Positions 41,725 to 50,650 of a DNA stretch of 64,000 nt are shown here, piece after piece. The DNA is taken from the NCBI RefSeq assembly GCF_015595025.1, contig NZ_JADNRL010000009.1, positions 62,001 through 126,000 on the forward strand, written 5' to 3'. A program made the position numbers and the translations under genes. The stretch is from Halomonas sp. KAO (lineage in GTDB: Bacteria; Pseudomonadota; Gammaproteobacteria; Pseudomonadales; Halomonadaceae). Position 1 is the stretch's first letter. Each line of letters begins with the position of its first letter. The notes below the pieces were generated by a model. The model ran no database searches, was not told the DNA's origin, and saw only the letters and a list, made by a program, of their open reading frames with translations.

Positions 41725-41844
41725 GGTGATTGTTTCTCCTGGAAGCTGATGTGCATGGTCGCCGCTTCGCTGGCGCAGCTCAACCGTTGTTTTTGATCGT
41801 AGTCAGGATTCCTGGCACTTGGCAGGGGGAATAGAGTGGCGCCC

Positions 41845-42192
41845 TTATACCATCCAGCCAAGCTGTACCATCGCCATATAGGCCCCGGTACCACCGATGA
41901 TCGATAGTAACGCGTTGCGCCGCCATAGATGCAGCAGGGCGACGATCAGCGAGGCTATGATCATTGGCCAGCCGTTGGCACCGGCATTGAGGTGACCGTC
42001 GAGGAGCGGACGGAAGTCACGCAAGGCATAGATCACCAGAATCATCATCACCGTGGGTGGCAGGTAGCGCCCGAGGTGCAGGATAAGGGGGTGGTCAGCA
42101 TGTCGCGCGAGGGCCACGAAGGGGGTGACCCGGGTGGCGAAGGTCGCCAGCGCACAGACGGCGATAAATATCAGCAGGGCCGGGGTGGTCAT
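41845..42192 (-). CDS. azlD: AzlD-type branched-chain amino acid export subunit
   Basis: Small membrane partner (115 residues, four helices) of the AzlC exporter. ALATFATRVTPFVALA, ILHLGRYLPPTVMMILVIYA and GWPMIIASLIVALLHLWRRN are typical. Its start overlaps the azlC stop (ATGA), so the two are translated together, as is the rule for this pair. The pair exports branched-chain amino acids and toxic analogues in other bacteria. Confidence 0.92.
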   Translation of the reverse strand: MTTPALLIFIAVCALATFATRVTPFVALARHADHPLILHLGRYLPPTVMMILVIYALRDFRPLLDGHLNAGANGWPMIIASLIVALLHLWRRNALLSIIGGTGAYMAMVQLGWMV

Positions 42193-42938
42193 GGGCGGGT
42201 CTCCTGATGGCGGCCGAGTGAGTAGTGGAACAGCAGGATGAGGCTGGCCGCGCCGATGGCGCTCAACAGCAGATGGCGGTCAGGTACCAGCCATATCCCG
42301 GCAAGCCCGGTCAGCAGGGCGATGGCAAAGGGTAGCCAGCGACGCAGCCGGCGCGCCTGCTCGAGGGTGAGCACGATAAACAGTGCCGTCAGGGCAAACT
42401 CGATCCCCTGGCTATTGAAGGTCAGCGTGGTACCCGCCAACACCCCGGCGATGGAGCCGAGCACCCACCAGGCCTGGTTGAGCAGGCAGATGCGGAAGGC
42501 CAGGGCATGATCATGGCCATGTGCGGCGGCGGGCAGGGTGGTGATCAGCGAATAGGTCTCGTCGGTCAGGGCAAAGATCATGTAGGGCTTGCGCCAGCCG
42601 GCACCCTGATAACGCTTGAGCAGTGATAGCCCATAGAAGAGGTGGCGGGAGTTGAGCATCAGCGTGGCCACCGCCAGCTCCATCAGTCCGGCGCCGGCGG
42701 CAAGCAGTGCCACGGCGAGAAACTGGCCAGCGCCGGCATAGATGATCAGTGACATCAGTACCGCCGCCCACCAGGGCACGCCGACTTCCACGGCCAGGAT
42801 GCCATAGGCGGCACCCAGCGGCAGATAGCCGAACATGACCGGCAGTGTGAGCTTCCCGGCTTCCTTCCAGGCGTGAGGTGGCGACACGGTGATAAACTCC
42901 CTTGCTGCTGATGGATGGCGGTGAATGACGACAGTCAT
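42189..42938 (-). CDS. azlC: AzlC-type branched-chain amino acid exporter
   Basis: Inner-membrane LIV-E family exporter, 249 residues with about seven helices. Family features are LPLGAAYGILAVEVGVPWW, IIYAGAGQFLAVALLAAG, MLNSRHLFYGLSL and FALTDETYSLI. The start is placed at ATG 42938; the ribosome-binding site there is weak (GGATC), so an alternative start a few codons further on cannot be excluded. Divergent from the cytochrome b561 gene. Confidence 0.92.
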   Translation of the reverse strand: MTVVIHRHPSAAREFITVSPPHAWKEAGKLTLPVMFGYLPLGAAYGILAVEVGVPWWAAVLMSLIIYAGAGQFLAVALLAAGAGLMELAVATLMLNSRHLFYGLSLLKRYQGAGWRKPYMIFALTDETYSLITTLPAAAHGHDHALAFRICLLNQAWWVLGSIAGVLAGTTLTFNSQGIEFALTALFIVLTLEQARRLRRWLPFAIALLTGLAGIWLVPDRHLLLSAIGAASLILLFHYSLGRHQETRP

Positions 42939-42958
42939 ATTAAGGTAGATCCACCGGC

Positions 42959-42987
42959 TTGACAGCTTTTTGCAAGAAATTCGACTA
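42959..42987 (+). promoter_or_regulatory. Possible promoter of the cytochrome b561 gene
   Basis: A perfect TTGACA (42959-42964) followed at 17 bases by the poor -10 CGACTA (42982-42987), 20 bases before the start codon. Confidence 0.3.
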
Positions 42988-43006
42988 ATGTTGGCAAGGA
43001 GGCGAG

Positions 43007-43705
43007 ATGACACGACTAAAGGTCTGGGATATTCCTGTACGGCTCTTCCATTGGTCTCTGGTGGTCCTGGTGGGGCTATCCTTCTACACCATGAAGACGG
43101 AAGGGGCCCCCTTCGTCTTTCCCATCGAGATTCATGCCCGGGCGGGCTATCTGCTGGTGGGGCTTCTGCTGTTTCGTTGGCTCTGGGGCCTGTGGGGCAG
43201 CCCCCATGCGCGCTTTACGAGCTTTTTATACCCACCGGGCCGCATGCTCGATTACGGCCGGCGTCTGCTGCGTGGCAAACCTCCTCACTATGCCGGCCAC
43301 AACCCGCTGGGGGGCGCCATGGTGCTGCTCATGCTGATATCGCTGACGTTTCAGGCGGCAAGTGGTCTGTTTCTGACCGACGATATCTTCTTCGATGCAC
43401 CACTCCACGGCTGGGCAAGCAGCGGGATCGTCAAGTCCCTCGCCTCGCTTCACTCCCTGAATGCCGACCTGCTGGTGGTGTTGATCGCCGCGCATCTGAT
43501 GGCGCTGCTGCTCCATCGTTTCAAGGGGGAGCGGCTGGTGAGTGCCATGATCACCGGTCGCAAGGCATTCGATGGCCGTCCGGAGGATGAGCCGGCGGAG
43601 GGATTGAAGCCGAGATTCAGGAACGACAGGATCGCGATTCTCCCCCTGGCGCTGGTGGTGCTCGCGCTCTCTTCCTTGCCCGTTATCTGGCTCTGGAGCG
43701 CCTGA
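43007..43705 (+). CDS. Cytochrome b561-type membrane protein
   Basis: A 232-residue di-heme b-type cytochrome with four to five helices. Heme-ligand histidines can be placed in VRLFHWSLVVLVGLSFY, IEIHARAGYLLVGLLLFRW, LASLHSLNADLLVVLIAAHL. SPHARFTSFLYPPGR and YAGHNPLGGAMVL are conserved in the NiFe-hydrogenase-type cytochrome b group. It probably passes electrons between quinol and a periplasmic c-type cytochrome; the convergent cytochrome c' gene next door is the obvious candidate. A GGAGGCGAG ribosome-binding site precedes the ATG. Confidence 0.9.
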   Translation: MTRLKVWDIPVRLFHWSLVVLVGLSFYTMKTEGAPFVFPIEIHARAGYLLVGLLLFRWLWGLWGSPHARFTSFLYPPGRMLDYGRRLLRGKPPHYAGHNPLGGAMVLLMLISLTFQAASGLFLTDDIFFDAPLHGWASSGIVKSLASLHSLNADLLVVLIAAHLMALLLHRFKGERLVSAMITGRKAFDGRPEDEPAEGLKPRFRNDRIAILPLALVVLALSSLPVIWLWSA

Positions 43706-43720
43706 TCGGCGGTATCCTGT

Positions 43721-43756
43721 AAAAAGCCACGGGGCGGCCTGAGGGCCGCCCCGTGG
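43721..43756. terminator. Bidirectional terminator between cytochrome b561 and cytochrome c'
   Basis: CCACGGGGCGGCC (43727-43739), loop TGAG, GGCCGCCCCGTGG (43744-43756). AAAAA at 43721-43725 gives a T-tract for the minus-strand cytochrome c' gene, and TTTTT at 43766-43770 lies a little downstream for the plus strand. Confidence 0.85.
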
Positions 43757-43806
43757 GTCCGATACTTTTTACGAGCTACACTTCGCTATCTCCGCGGCAG
43801 GTGGTC

Positions 43807-44280
43807 TCACTCGGCACGGTAATCGTCGTGGCATCCCTTGCAGCTCTTGCCGACGGCACCGACCTGGGCGCGTAGAGCGCTGAACGCCTCACCATCCTCC
43901 ACCATCTGGGCCAGGGTGGCAGCTTCCCGCTCGAAGGTCTCCTGACGCTCCTCGAAGCCTGCCCAGTCGTCGCCGATCTTGGCCAGAGCGCCGGTCTCGA
44001 TACCGTGGCCGTCACCCCTCAGGGTGCCTTCCATAAAGCCTTCCCAGGGCAGGTGGGCAACGGCGGCCAGGTTGTTCGCACGCGTGGCAAATGCCTCCTC
44101 GTCATACTCCATATCGCCCTTGGCCATGGCACCCATGGGGCCCATCTGCCAGCCCATCACGCTGAGGGCGGATTGGCGATAGTGGATGGCGTCTTCGGGC
44201 TCGGCGGCCTGAGCGACGATTGGCAGCGCCAGGGCAGCCGAGAGGCCAAGGGCGAGCAGCGGGCGAAACATTACGGTCAT
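43807..44280 (-). CDS. Cytochrome c' (c-prime) family protein
   Basis: Exported four-helix-bundle c-type cytochrome, 157 residues. Residues 1-25 form a signal peptide (RPLLALGLSAALALPIVAQA). The mature part starts AEPEDAIHYRQSALSVMG and ends with the heme-binding CKGCH near the C-terminus (VGKSCKGCHDDYRAE), the position that defines class II cytochromes c. Members bind NO or serve in electron transfer. The start at 44280 has AAGGAGCTCGTG upstream. Its partner could be the neighbouring cytochrome b561. Confidence 0.92.
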   Translation of the reverse strand: MTVMFRPLLALGLSAALALPIVAQAAEPEDAIHYRQSALSVMGWQMGPMGAMAKGDMEYDEEAFATRANNLAAVAHLPWEGFMEGTLRGDGHGIETGALAKIGDDWAGFEERQETFEREAATLAQMVEDGEAFSALRAQVGAVGKSCKGCHDDYRAE

Positions 44281-44385
44281 CACGAGCTCCTTTCGTTTTT
44301 TTCGATTCGTGTTTCTGATGCGGGTGGGATTATCGGCCGATTGGCTCGATATACACCACCCCGGCAAGGCTAGCATGGAAGAGGC

Positions 44386-45786
<1,401 letters not shown>

Positions 45787-45882
45787 GCAAGGATTTCCTG
45801 GTCTTGGTGTGCAAGCGCCGCCATTGTAGGCTGCCCCGTGAGGCGATCTCAATCGAGCTGGATCGGCTAGCCTCATCGATCC

Positions 45883-46344
45883 TCACTCCTCGGGAGCTCG
45901 AGAGGGCATATGGCGCTCGATGGCACCGAGTGCCGTCATGATCACCAACGCCAGACCGGCGACCAGGGCCGCCAGGGTGAAGTTATGCACGCCGGCGGCG
46001 ATGCCGATGGCTCCGGCAAGCCAGATCGATGCGCCAGTGGTAATGCCCTGCACGTCGGTACCGCTGCGGATGATGCTGCCGGCGCCAAGGAACCCGATGC
46101 CGCCGATGACTCCCTCGACGATGCGGGTGGGGTCGATACGTGCCGATGGGTCCCCCTCGGCGGTGGCAAACAGGATCTGGAGTCCCACTATCAGGAATGC
46201 CGCTGCCCCCAAGGCGACCAGCATATGAGAGCGCAATCCTGCCGGCTTGCCGCGTATTTCCCGCTCAAGCCCCAGCACCATGGCCAACCCCGCGGCCACC
46301 CCAAGACGGGTCAACATATCGAGCAGGGCGATTTCCTCGTTCAT
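45883..46344 (-). CDS. MgtC/SapB family membrane protein
   Basis: A 153-residue inner-membrane protein with about five helices. The MgtC/SapB signature is clear: LGLEREIRGKPAGLRSHMLV, GVIGGIGFLGAGSIIRSG, and ITTGASIWLAGAIGIAAGV. It lacks the long cytoplasmic ACT-like tail of Salmonella MgtC (231 residues), so it is the short form whose role is unknown and need not concern magnesium. It stands alone between the arsC and cyclotransferase genes. Confidence 0.9.
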   Translation of the reverse strand: MNEEIALLDMLTRLGVAAGLAMVLGLEREIRGKPAGLRSHMLVALGAAAFLIVGLQILFATAEGDPSARIDPTRIVEGVIGGIGFLGAGSIIRSGTDVQGITTGASIWLAGAIGIAAGVHNFTLAALVAGLALVIMTALGAIERHMPSRAPEE

Positions 46345-46448
46345 GTTGTCACTCCAGTGGGCGACCGACGAAGGGGGGGATCAATTCAAAAGAGCACTGA
46401 TAGACCAATATAGCCTCGAATAATGCCCGCAGCCGTTGGGGCCTTCGG

Positions 46449-46874
46449 TTATGGTGTCTCCGGCAGGCGTCGATAGACCCAGGCCTCGCTGCCGTCGGCG
46501 AGTGTGTGGCGCACCCGCTCGTAGCGAATGCCCAGACGCTCGTAGCGGTCGAGCCGGGCAAGCGCCTCGGCATCGACGGTCAATACCTCTCCAGGCACGC
46601 GCTCGCCGGGGGCCGGCTCCAGGTCGAGTCCGGTCCGTCGCCAGCCTTCGAGGTAGGCTGGGCGGGTCTCGACCTCATCACCGATCACGATCCAGCGCAC
46701 CACGGGCACGCGCAGGGTGCCATAGACATACACCGCGTGAGGTCCCTCGGCGATGGGCTCGAGGTGCTCGGGGCGTTCATAGAAAAAGGGGCTGAGCAGG
46801 GTCAGCCATAACCAGCCTCCCACCATGAATGGGAGGCCGAGGAGGGTCGTGGTCAGCAGGAGGCGAGGGCGCAT
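46449..46874 (-). CDS. Membrane-anchored gamma-glutamylcyclotransferase-fold protein
   Basis: A 141-residue protein. An N-terminal hydrophobic helix (LLLTTTLLGLPFMVGGWLWL) is followed by a GGCT/AIG2-like domain: the substrate loop VYVYGTLRVPVVRW, AYLEGWRRTGLDLEPAPGE, VPGEVLTVD and LDRYERLGIRYERV. YGTLR and the RYE region agree with active members, so catalysis is possible. The membrane or periplasmic placement is unusual because most family members are soluble and cytosolic. It precedes no obvious partner; the DUF934 gene lies 45 bases upstream on the same strand. Confidence 0.82.
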   Translation of the reverse strand: MRPRLLLTTTLLGLPFMVGGWLWLTLLSPFFYERPEHLEPIAEGPHAVYVYGTLRVPVVRWIVIGDEVETRPAYLEGWRRTGLDLEPAPGERVPGEVLTVDAEALARLDRYERLGIRYERVRHTLADGSEAWVYRRLPETP

Positions 46875-46918
46875 GGGCAGATACGATACCCATGGTGACA
46901 GCAGAAAGACAACGGGGG

Positions 46919-47482
46919 TCAGGCAAAGGCGGCCAGGGAGAGTTCGTCGCGGTCTGACTCAGGAGCCTGACTGCGCAGCCGAAACAGCGGTTCGGGCTGA
47001 TCCACCCCGGGCTGATAGGCGCGGCTGAAGACATGCAGGTTGCGCAGGGCATCGTCCAGCCACTGGTCTTCACGCAGCGAGAAGCCATCGAATCCGCAAC
47101 GGCGCATATAGAAGAGCTGGTCGACCAGCACATCCCCGATGGCGCGTATCTCGCCACGATAGTCATGGCGTTCGCGAAGCAGGCGAGCCAGGCTGTAGCC
47201 GCGCCCATCGGTGAACCTGGGGAAGTCGATGGCCACCAGGGGGGCCTCGGCGAGGCGAGCGGCCAGGGCCTGGTCGAGCTCGGTATCGGCTGCCAGCCAG
47301 GGGGCATGCAGATCGCAACGCCCCTCCTCGAGCCATTGGGCCAGGGGCACAATGCAGGGCGTGTCGGTCGTGGCCTGGTCCTCGCGGATCAGCTGCCAAC
47401 CATCGGTGGCCGGCTGGTCTCGGAAGAGATAGGGGCGCCGGGCGGCAGACAGAGGGGCGGTGTGGGGGGCATGATCAGGCAT
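46919..47482 (-). CDS. DUF934 protein associated with sulfite reductase
   Basis: A 187-residue cytoplasmic protein of the DUF934 family. Core segments are PLVAIDFPRFTDGRGYSLAR, LLRERHDYRGEIRAIGDVLV and RCGFDGFSLREDQ. It is translated with the preceding sulfite reductase gene (8-base overlap) and this pairing is nearly universal for the NirA/CysI-type reductase of pseudomonads and halomonads, so it probably helps that enzyme, perhaps in electron supply or assembly. No direct function is established. Confidence 0.9.
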   Translation of the reverse strand: MPDHAPHTAPLSAARRPYLFRDQPATDGWQLIREDQATTDTPCIVPLAQWLEEGRCDLHAPWLAADTELDQALAARLAEAPLVAIDFPRFTDGRGYSLARLLRERHDYRGEIRAIGDVLVDQLFYMRRCGFDGFSLREDQWLDDALRNLHVFSRAYQPGVDQPEPLFRLRSQAPESDRDELSLAAFA

Positions 47483-49127
47483 AGACACGCTCCTTGAAGG
47501 GTTTGATTCCGATACGACGGTAGGTATCGAGAAAGGTCTCGTCATCGTTGCGCTCACCGACATAGACCTTGAGCAGGGTATCGATGACGTCGGGTACCGC
47601 GTCGCGGCCGAAGGAGGGGCCGAGAATCTTGCCCAGCGATGCCGCATTGCCCTGGGTGCCGCCCAGCGAGATCTGGTACCACTCCTCGCCCTTCTTGTCG
47701 ACGCCGAGGATGCCGATATGACCGACATGGTGATGGCCGCAGGCGTTCATGCACCCGGAGATATTGAGGTCGAGCGGCCCCAGATCATAGAGGAAGTCCA
47801 GGTCCTCGAAGCGCTCCTGGATGGCCTGGGCCACCGGGATCGACTTGGCGTTGGCCAGGGCGCAGTAGTCTCCTCCGGGGCAGCAGATCAAGTCCGCCAG
47901 GGTGCCCACCGTGGGGTTGGCCATGCCGAGGGTTTCCAGCTCGCGCCATAGCGCTTCCAGACGATCCATGGGAACGTCGGTAAGCACCAGATTCTGTTCA
48001 TGGGTGACGCGTATCTCGCCGAAGCTGTATTCGTCGGCGAGATCTGCCACCTGGTGCATCTGCTTCCAGGTGACGTCACCAGGGGAGTGCTCGCGCCGTT
48101 TCAGGGAGAGGGTTACCGCCTTGTAACCGGGCACCTTATGGGCGTGGACGTTATTGGTCATGAAGCGGCCGAAGGCGCGCTCCCTGCTGCGTAACGCCTC
48201 GATCTCGGCAATGGCCTTCGCCGAGACGGGGCGGCGCTTGGGGTCCTCGAAATGGGAGGCCATCCGCTCGATGCTCTCCCGGGTCAGGGTCTGGGGGCCA
48301 TCCTTCAGGTGTGCCCACTCCTCGTCGACACGCCGCCGAAACTCCTCGACGCCCAGCGCCTTGACCAGGATCTTGATACGCGCCTTGAACTTGTTGTCAC
48401 GGCGGCCGAACAGGTTATAGACCCGGACCAGTGCCTCGAGATAGGTCAGCAGATGTTGCCAGGGGAGGTCGTCACGGACCACCTCGCCGATCATCGGCGT
48501 GCGGCCCAGGCCACCGCCGGCCAACACCCTGACCCGCACCTCGCCCTGGGCATCTCGCCACAGCCGCAGGCCGACATCGTGAACCTGAATCGCGGCGCGG
48601 TCCTCACTGGCACCGGTCACGGCGATCTTGAACTTGCGCGGCAGATAGGCGAATTCCGGGTGGAAGGTGGACCACTGACGAATCAGCTCGCACCAGGGGC
48701 GCGGATCGACCTCCTCATCCTCGGCCACCCCCGCGAACTGATCGGTGGTGGTGTTGCGGATATCATTGCCGCTGGTCTGAATGGCATGCATCTGCACGCT
48801 GGCAAGCTCCGCCAGCATGTCCGGCACGCTCTCCAGTCTTGGCCAGTTGAGCTGCAGATTGGTACGGGTGGTAAAGTGACCATAGCCGCGGTCGTAGTCA
48901 CGCGCCAGGTCGCCCAGCTTGCGCAGCTGGTAGGAAGCGAGCATCCCGTAGGGGATGGCGATGCGCAGCATCGGGGCATAGCGCTGAATATACAGGCCGT
49001 TCTGCACACGCAGCGGCAGGAACTCCTCTTCGCTCAGGCGTCCGGCCAGGTAACGCTCCATCTGGTCGCGAAACTGGGCCACGCGTTCGTTAACGAGAGT
49101 CTGGTCGTGGGAATCGTAGCGGTACAT
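47475..49127 (-). CDS. cysI: Siroheme nitrite/sulfite reductase, ferredoxin-type
   Basis: Six-electron reductase of assimilatory sulfate metabolism (sulfite to sulfide), 550 residues. Siroheme-binding arginine regions include YGHFTTRTNLQLNW and the coupled [4Fe-4S]-siroheme site is made by cysteines in ICCPGGDYCALANAKS and LNISGCMNACGHHHVGHI. Both ferredoxin-like repeats are present. No flavoprotein subunit gene (cysJ) is close, in line with the DUF934-linked form. Genes for sulfate activation are not in the window. Its promoter should lie in the AT-rich 140 bases upstream. Confidence 0.93.
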   Translation of the reverse strand: MYRYDSHDQTLVNERVAQFRDQMERYLAGRLSEEEFLPLRVQNGLYIQRYAPMLRIAIPYGMLASYQLRKLGDLARDYDRGYGHFTTRTNLQLNWPRLESVPDMLAELASVQMHAIQTSGNDIRNTTTDQFAGVAEDEEVDPRPWCELIRQWSTFHPEFAYLPRKFKIAVTGASEDRAAIQVHDVGLRLWRDAQGEVRVRVLAGGGLGRTPMIGEVVRDDLPWQHLLTYLEALVRVYNLFGRRDNKFKARIKILVKALGVEEFRRRVDEEWAHLKDGPQTLTRESIERMASHFEDPKRRPVSAKAIAEIEALRSRERAFGRFMTNNVHAHKVPGYKAVTLSLKRREHSPGDVTWKQMHQVADLADEYSFGEIRVTHEQNLVLTDVPMDRLEALWRELETLGMANPTVGTLADLICCPGGDYCALANAKSIPVAQAIQERFEDLDFLYDLGPLDLNISGCMNACGHHHVGHIGILGVDKKGEEWYQISLGGTQGNAASLGKILGPSFGRDAVPDVIDTLLKVYVGERNDDETFLDTYRRIGIKPFKERVYA

Positions 49128-49184
49128 TCAGCCATCCTGCAGCGATGAAAGTGGCAGTGCATGGACTGTACGATACGCGCGACT

Positions 49185-49245
49185 TCTTATTGTTTAAAAG
49201 AATAAATAGGCATAGTTTTTATACTTAAAGTAATTAGGCTCGGCC
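49185..49245 (-). promoter_or_regulatory. AT-rich probable promoter region of the sulfite reductase gene
   Basis: Between the MATE stop and the cysI start the sequence turns strongly AT-rich (for example TTATTGTTTAAAAGAATAAA at 49187-49206). It is the only such block in several kilobases of GC-rich DNA. No exact hexamers can be fixed; a CysB-type site is plausible but unproven. Confidence 0.3.
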
Positions 49246-49267
49246 TCGAAACTTCCTGCGTCCCCCT

Positions 49268-50596
49268 TCATACCACGAGCCGCTGCCAGCGTCGGCGTTG
49301 CCAGATCCCCGCAAACCACAGGGAGTTGAGGAAACGATAGGCGAGCTGTACCCACCAGATGCCGACCAGCCCCTGCTCGAACCAGACGCCCACCAGCCAG
49401 GCCAGCGGCAGGAAGAGCAGCCACTGCAGCGACAGGGTCGTGGTCATCACCGTGCGATTGGCACCGGCCCCGAGCAGCGCCTGGGCAAGAACCAGTGCCG
49501 CGGCATCGAGCACGATCATCAGCGCCGTCAGCCGCAGCGGCAGGCGCGCCAGATCCACCAGGGTCGGGTCGTGCAGGAACAGGCCCAGGACGGCGTCGGG
49601 AAACAGCACCATGGGCAACGCGATAAGGGCCAGGCAGAGCCAGGCGAGGTACACCACCTCCCATCCCCAGCGGTGGGCGTCGGCCAGTTCATCGCGTCCC
49701 AGCGCCTGGCCCACCAGGCTCATGGCCGCCATGCCCAACCCGACACCGGGCAGGATCATCAGCAGCGACAGATTGACCAGCACATGCCCCACCGCCACGC
49801 TGGCGGTGTTGACCTGGCCCAGTATCCAGAACAGTACCGCGTAGCCGGCCGCAAACCACAGCTGCTGAAATGAGTGAGGCCCGGCCAGGCGCAGGGTGGT
49901 AAGCAGGGTGAGGCGCTGCGGTAGTGCCGCCAGCAGGCCACCGGGCCTGGCATGACGCAGGCTGGCAAAGGCCCAGATGGCCGCTCCGACGAACAGCGAC
50001 AGGGTAGTGCCGACCCCGGCGCCGGCGGCGCCCATGGCCGGTAGCCCCAGGTACCCGAAGATCAGCCCCAGGCTCGCGACCACATTGATGGCGTGCATCA
50101 CCAGAATGATGCGCAGGTAGAGGCCGGTCCGCTGGATGCCGTTCCAGTAGCCCCGGAAGCAGAAGATCATGGCCACGGCGGCAAGCGACAGGACCCGCCA
50201 GCGGAAATAGGCTACCGCCTCGGCATTGACCGCGGGGTCCTGATTGATCAAGACCATCAGCCTCGGCGCCTGCCACAGGCAGAGCAGGGTGATCGGCAGC
50301 GATAACACGGCGGCGATAATCAGACCGGCATTTAGGGGCATGGCGAGTCGTGTCCAGGCCTGCTCGCCATGGCGTCGTGCGGTCTGGGCCTGCACCCCCG
50401 AGGAGAGTCCGAACACCAGGGCGGTGACCATGAACATCACGTAGCCGCCGATCCCCACGCCTGCCAGCGGCACTTCGCCCAGTGAGCCGACCATGGCGGC
50501 ATCGATCAGATTGATCAGGCTCTGGGTGAGCATGCCGGCGATGATCGGCAGGGAGAGACGCAGGATGGTGCGACGACGTGTGGCGTGAAGCAGCAT
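49268..50596 (-). CDS. MATE-family multidrug efflux transporter (DinF/NorM group)
   Basis: A 442-residue inner-membrane protein with twelve helices in two similar halves. Family features are LRLSLPIIAGMLTQSLINLI, DAAMVGSLGEVPLAGVGIGG, the GVQAQTARRHGEQ loop and, in the second half, LPGVGLGMAAMSLVGQALG. MATE pumps export cationic drugs in exchange for Na+ or H+; the ligand is not predictable. The start at 50596 follows a hairpin that separates it from metH. Confidence 0.92.
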   Translation of the reverse strand: MLLHATRRRTILRLSLPIIAGMLTQSLINLIDAAMVGSLGEVPLAGVGIGGYVMFMVTALVFGLSSGVQAQTARRHGEQAWTRLAMPLNAGLIIAAVLSLPITLLCLWQAPRLMVLINQDPAVNAEAVAYFRWRVLSLAAVAMIFCFRGYWNGIQRTGLYLRIILVMHAINVVASLGLIFGYLGLPAMGAAGAGVGTTLSLFVGAAIWAFASLRHARPGGLLAALPQRLTLLTTLRLAGPHSFQQLWFAAGYAVLFWILGQVNTASVAVGHVLVNLSLLMILPGVGLGMAAMSLVGQALGRDELADAHRWGWEVVYLAWLCLALIALPMVLFPDAVLGLFLHDPTLVDLARLPLRLTALMIVLDAAALVLAQALLGAGANRTVMTTTLSLQWLLFLPLAWLVGVWFEQGLVGIWWVQLAYRFLNSLWFAGIWQRRRWQRLVV

Positions 50597-50618
50597 GGTG
50601 ATCCGCAATAGGAGAGGG

Positions 50619-50645
50619 GGTGGGCCGCCTGACTGGCGGCCCACC
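50619..50645 (-). terminator. Hairpin after metH
   Basis: GGTGGGCCGCC (50619-50629), loop TGACT, GGCGGCCCACC (50635-50645). A perfect 11-bp stem just past the metH stop; on the minus strand it is followed by CCCCTCTCC and not by T residues. Confidence 0.5.
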
Positions 50646-50650
50646 GTGAA

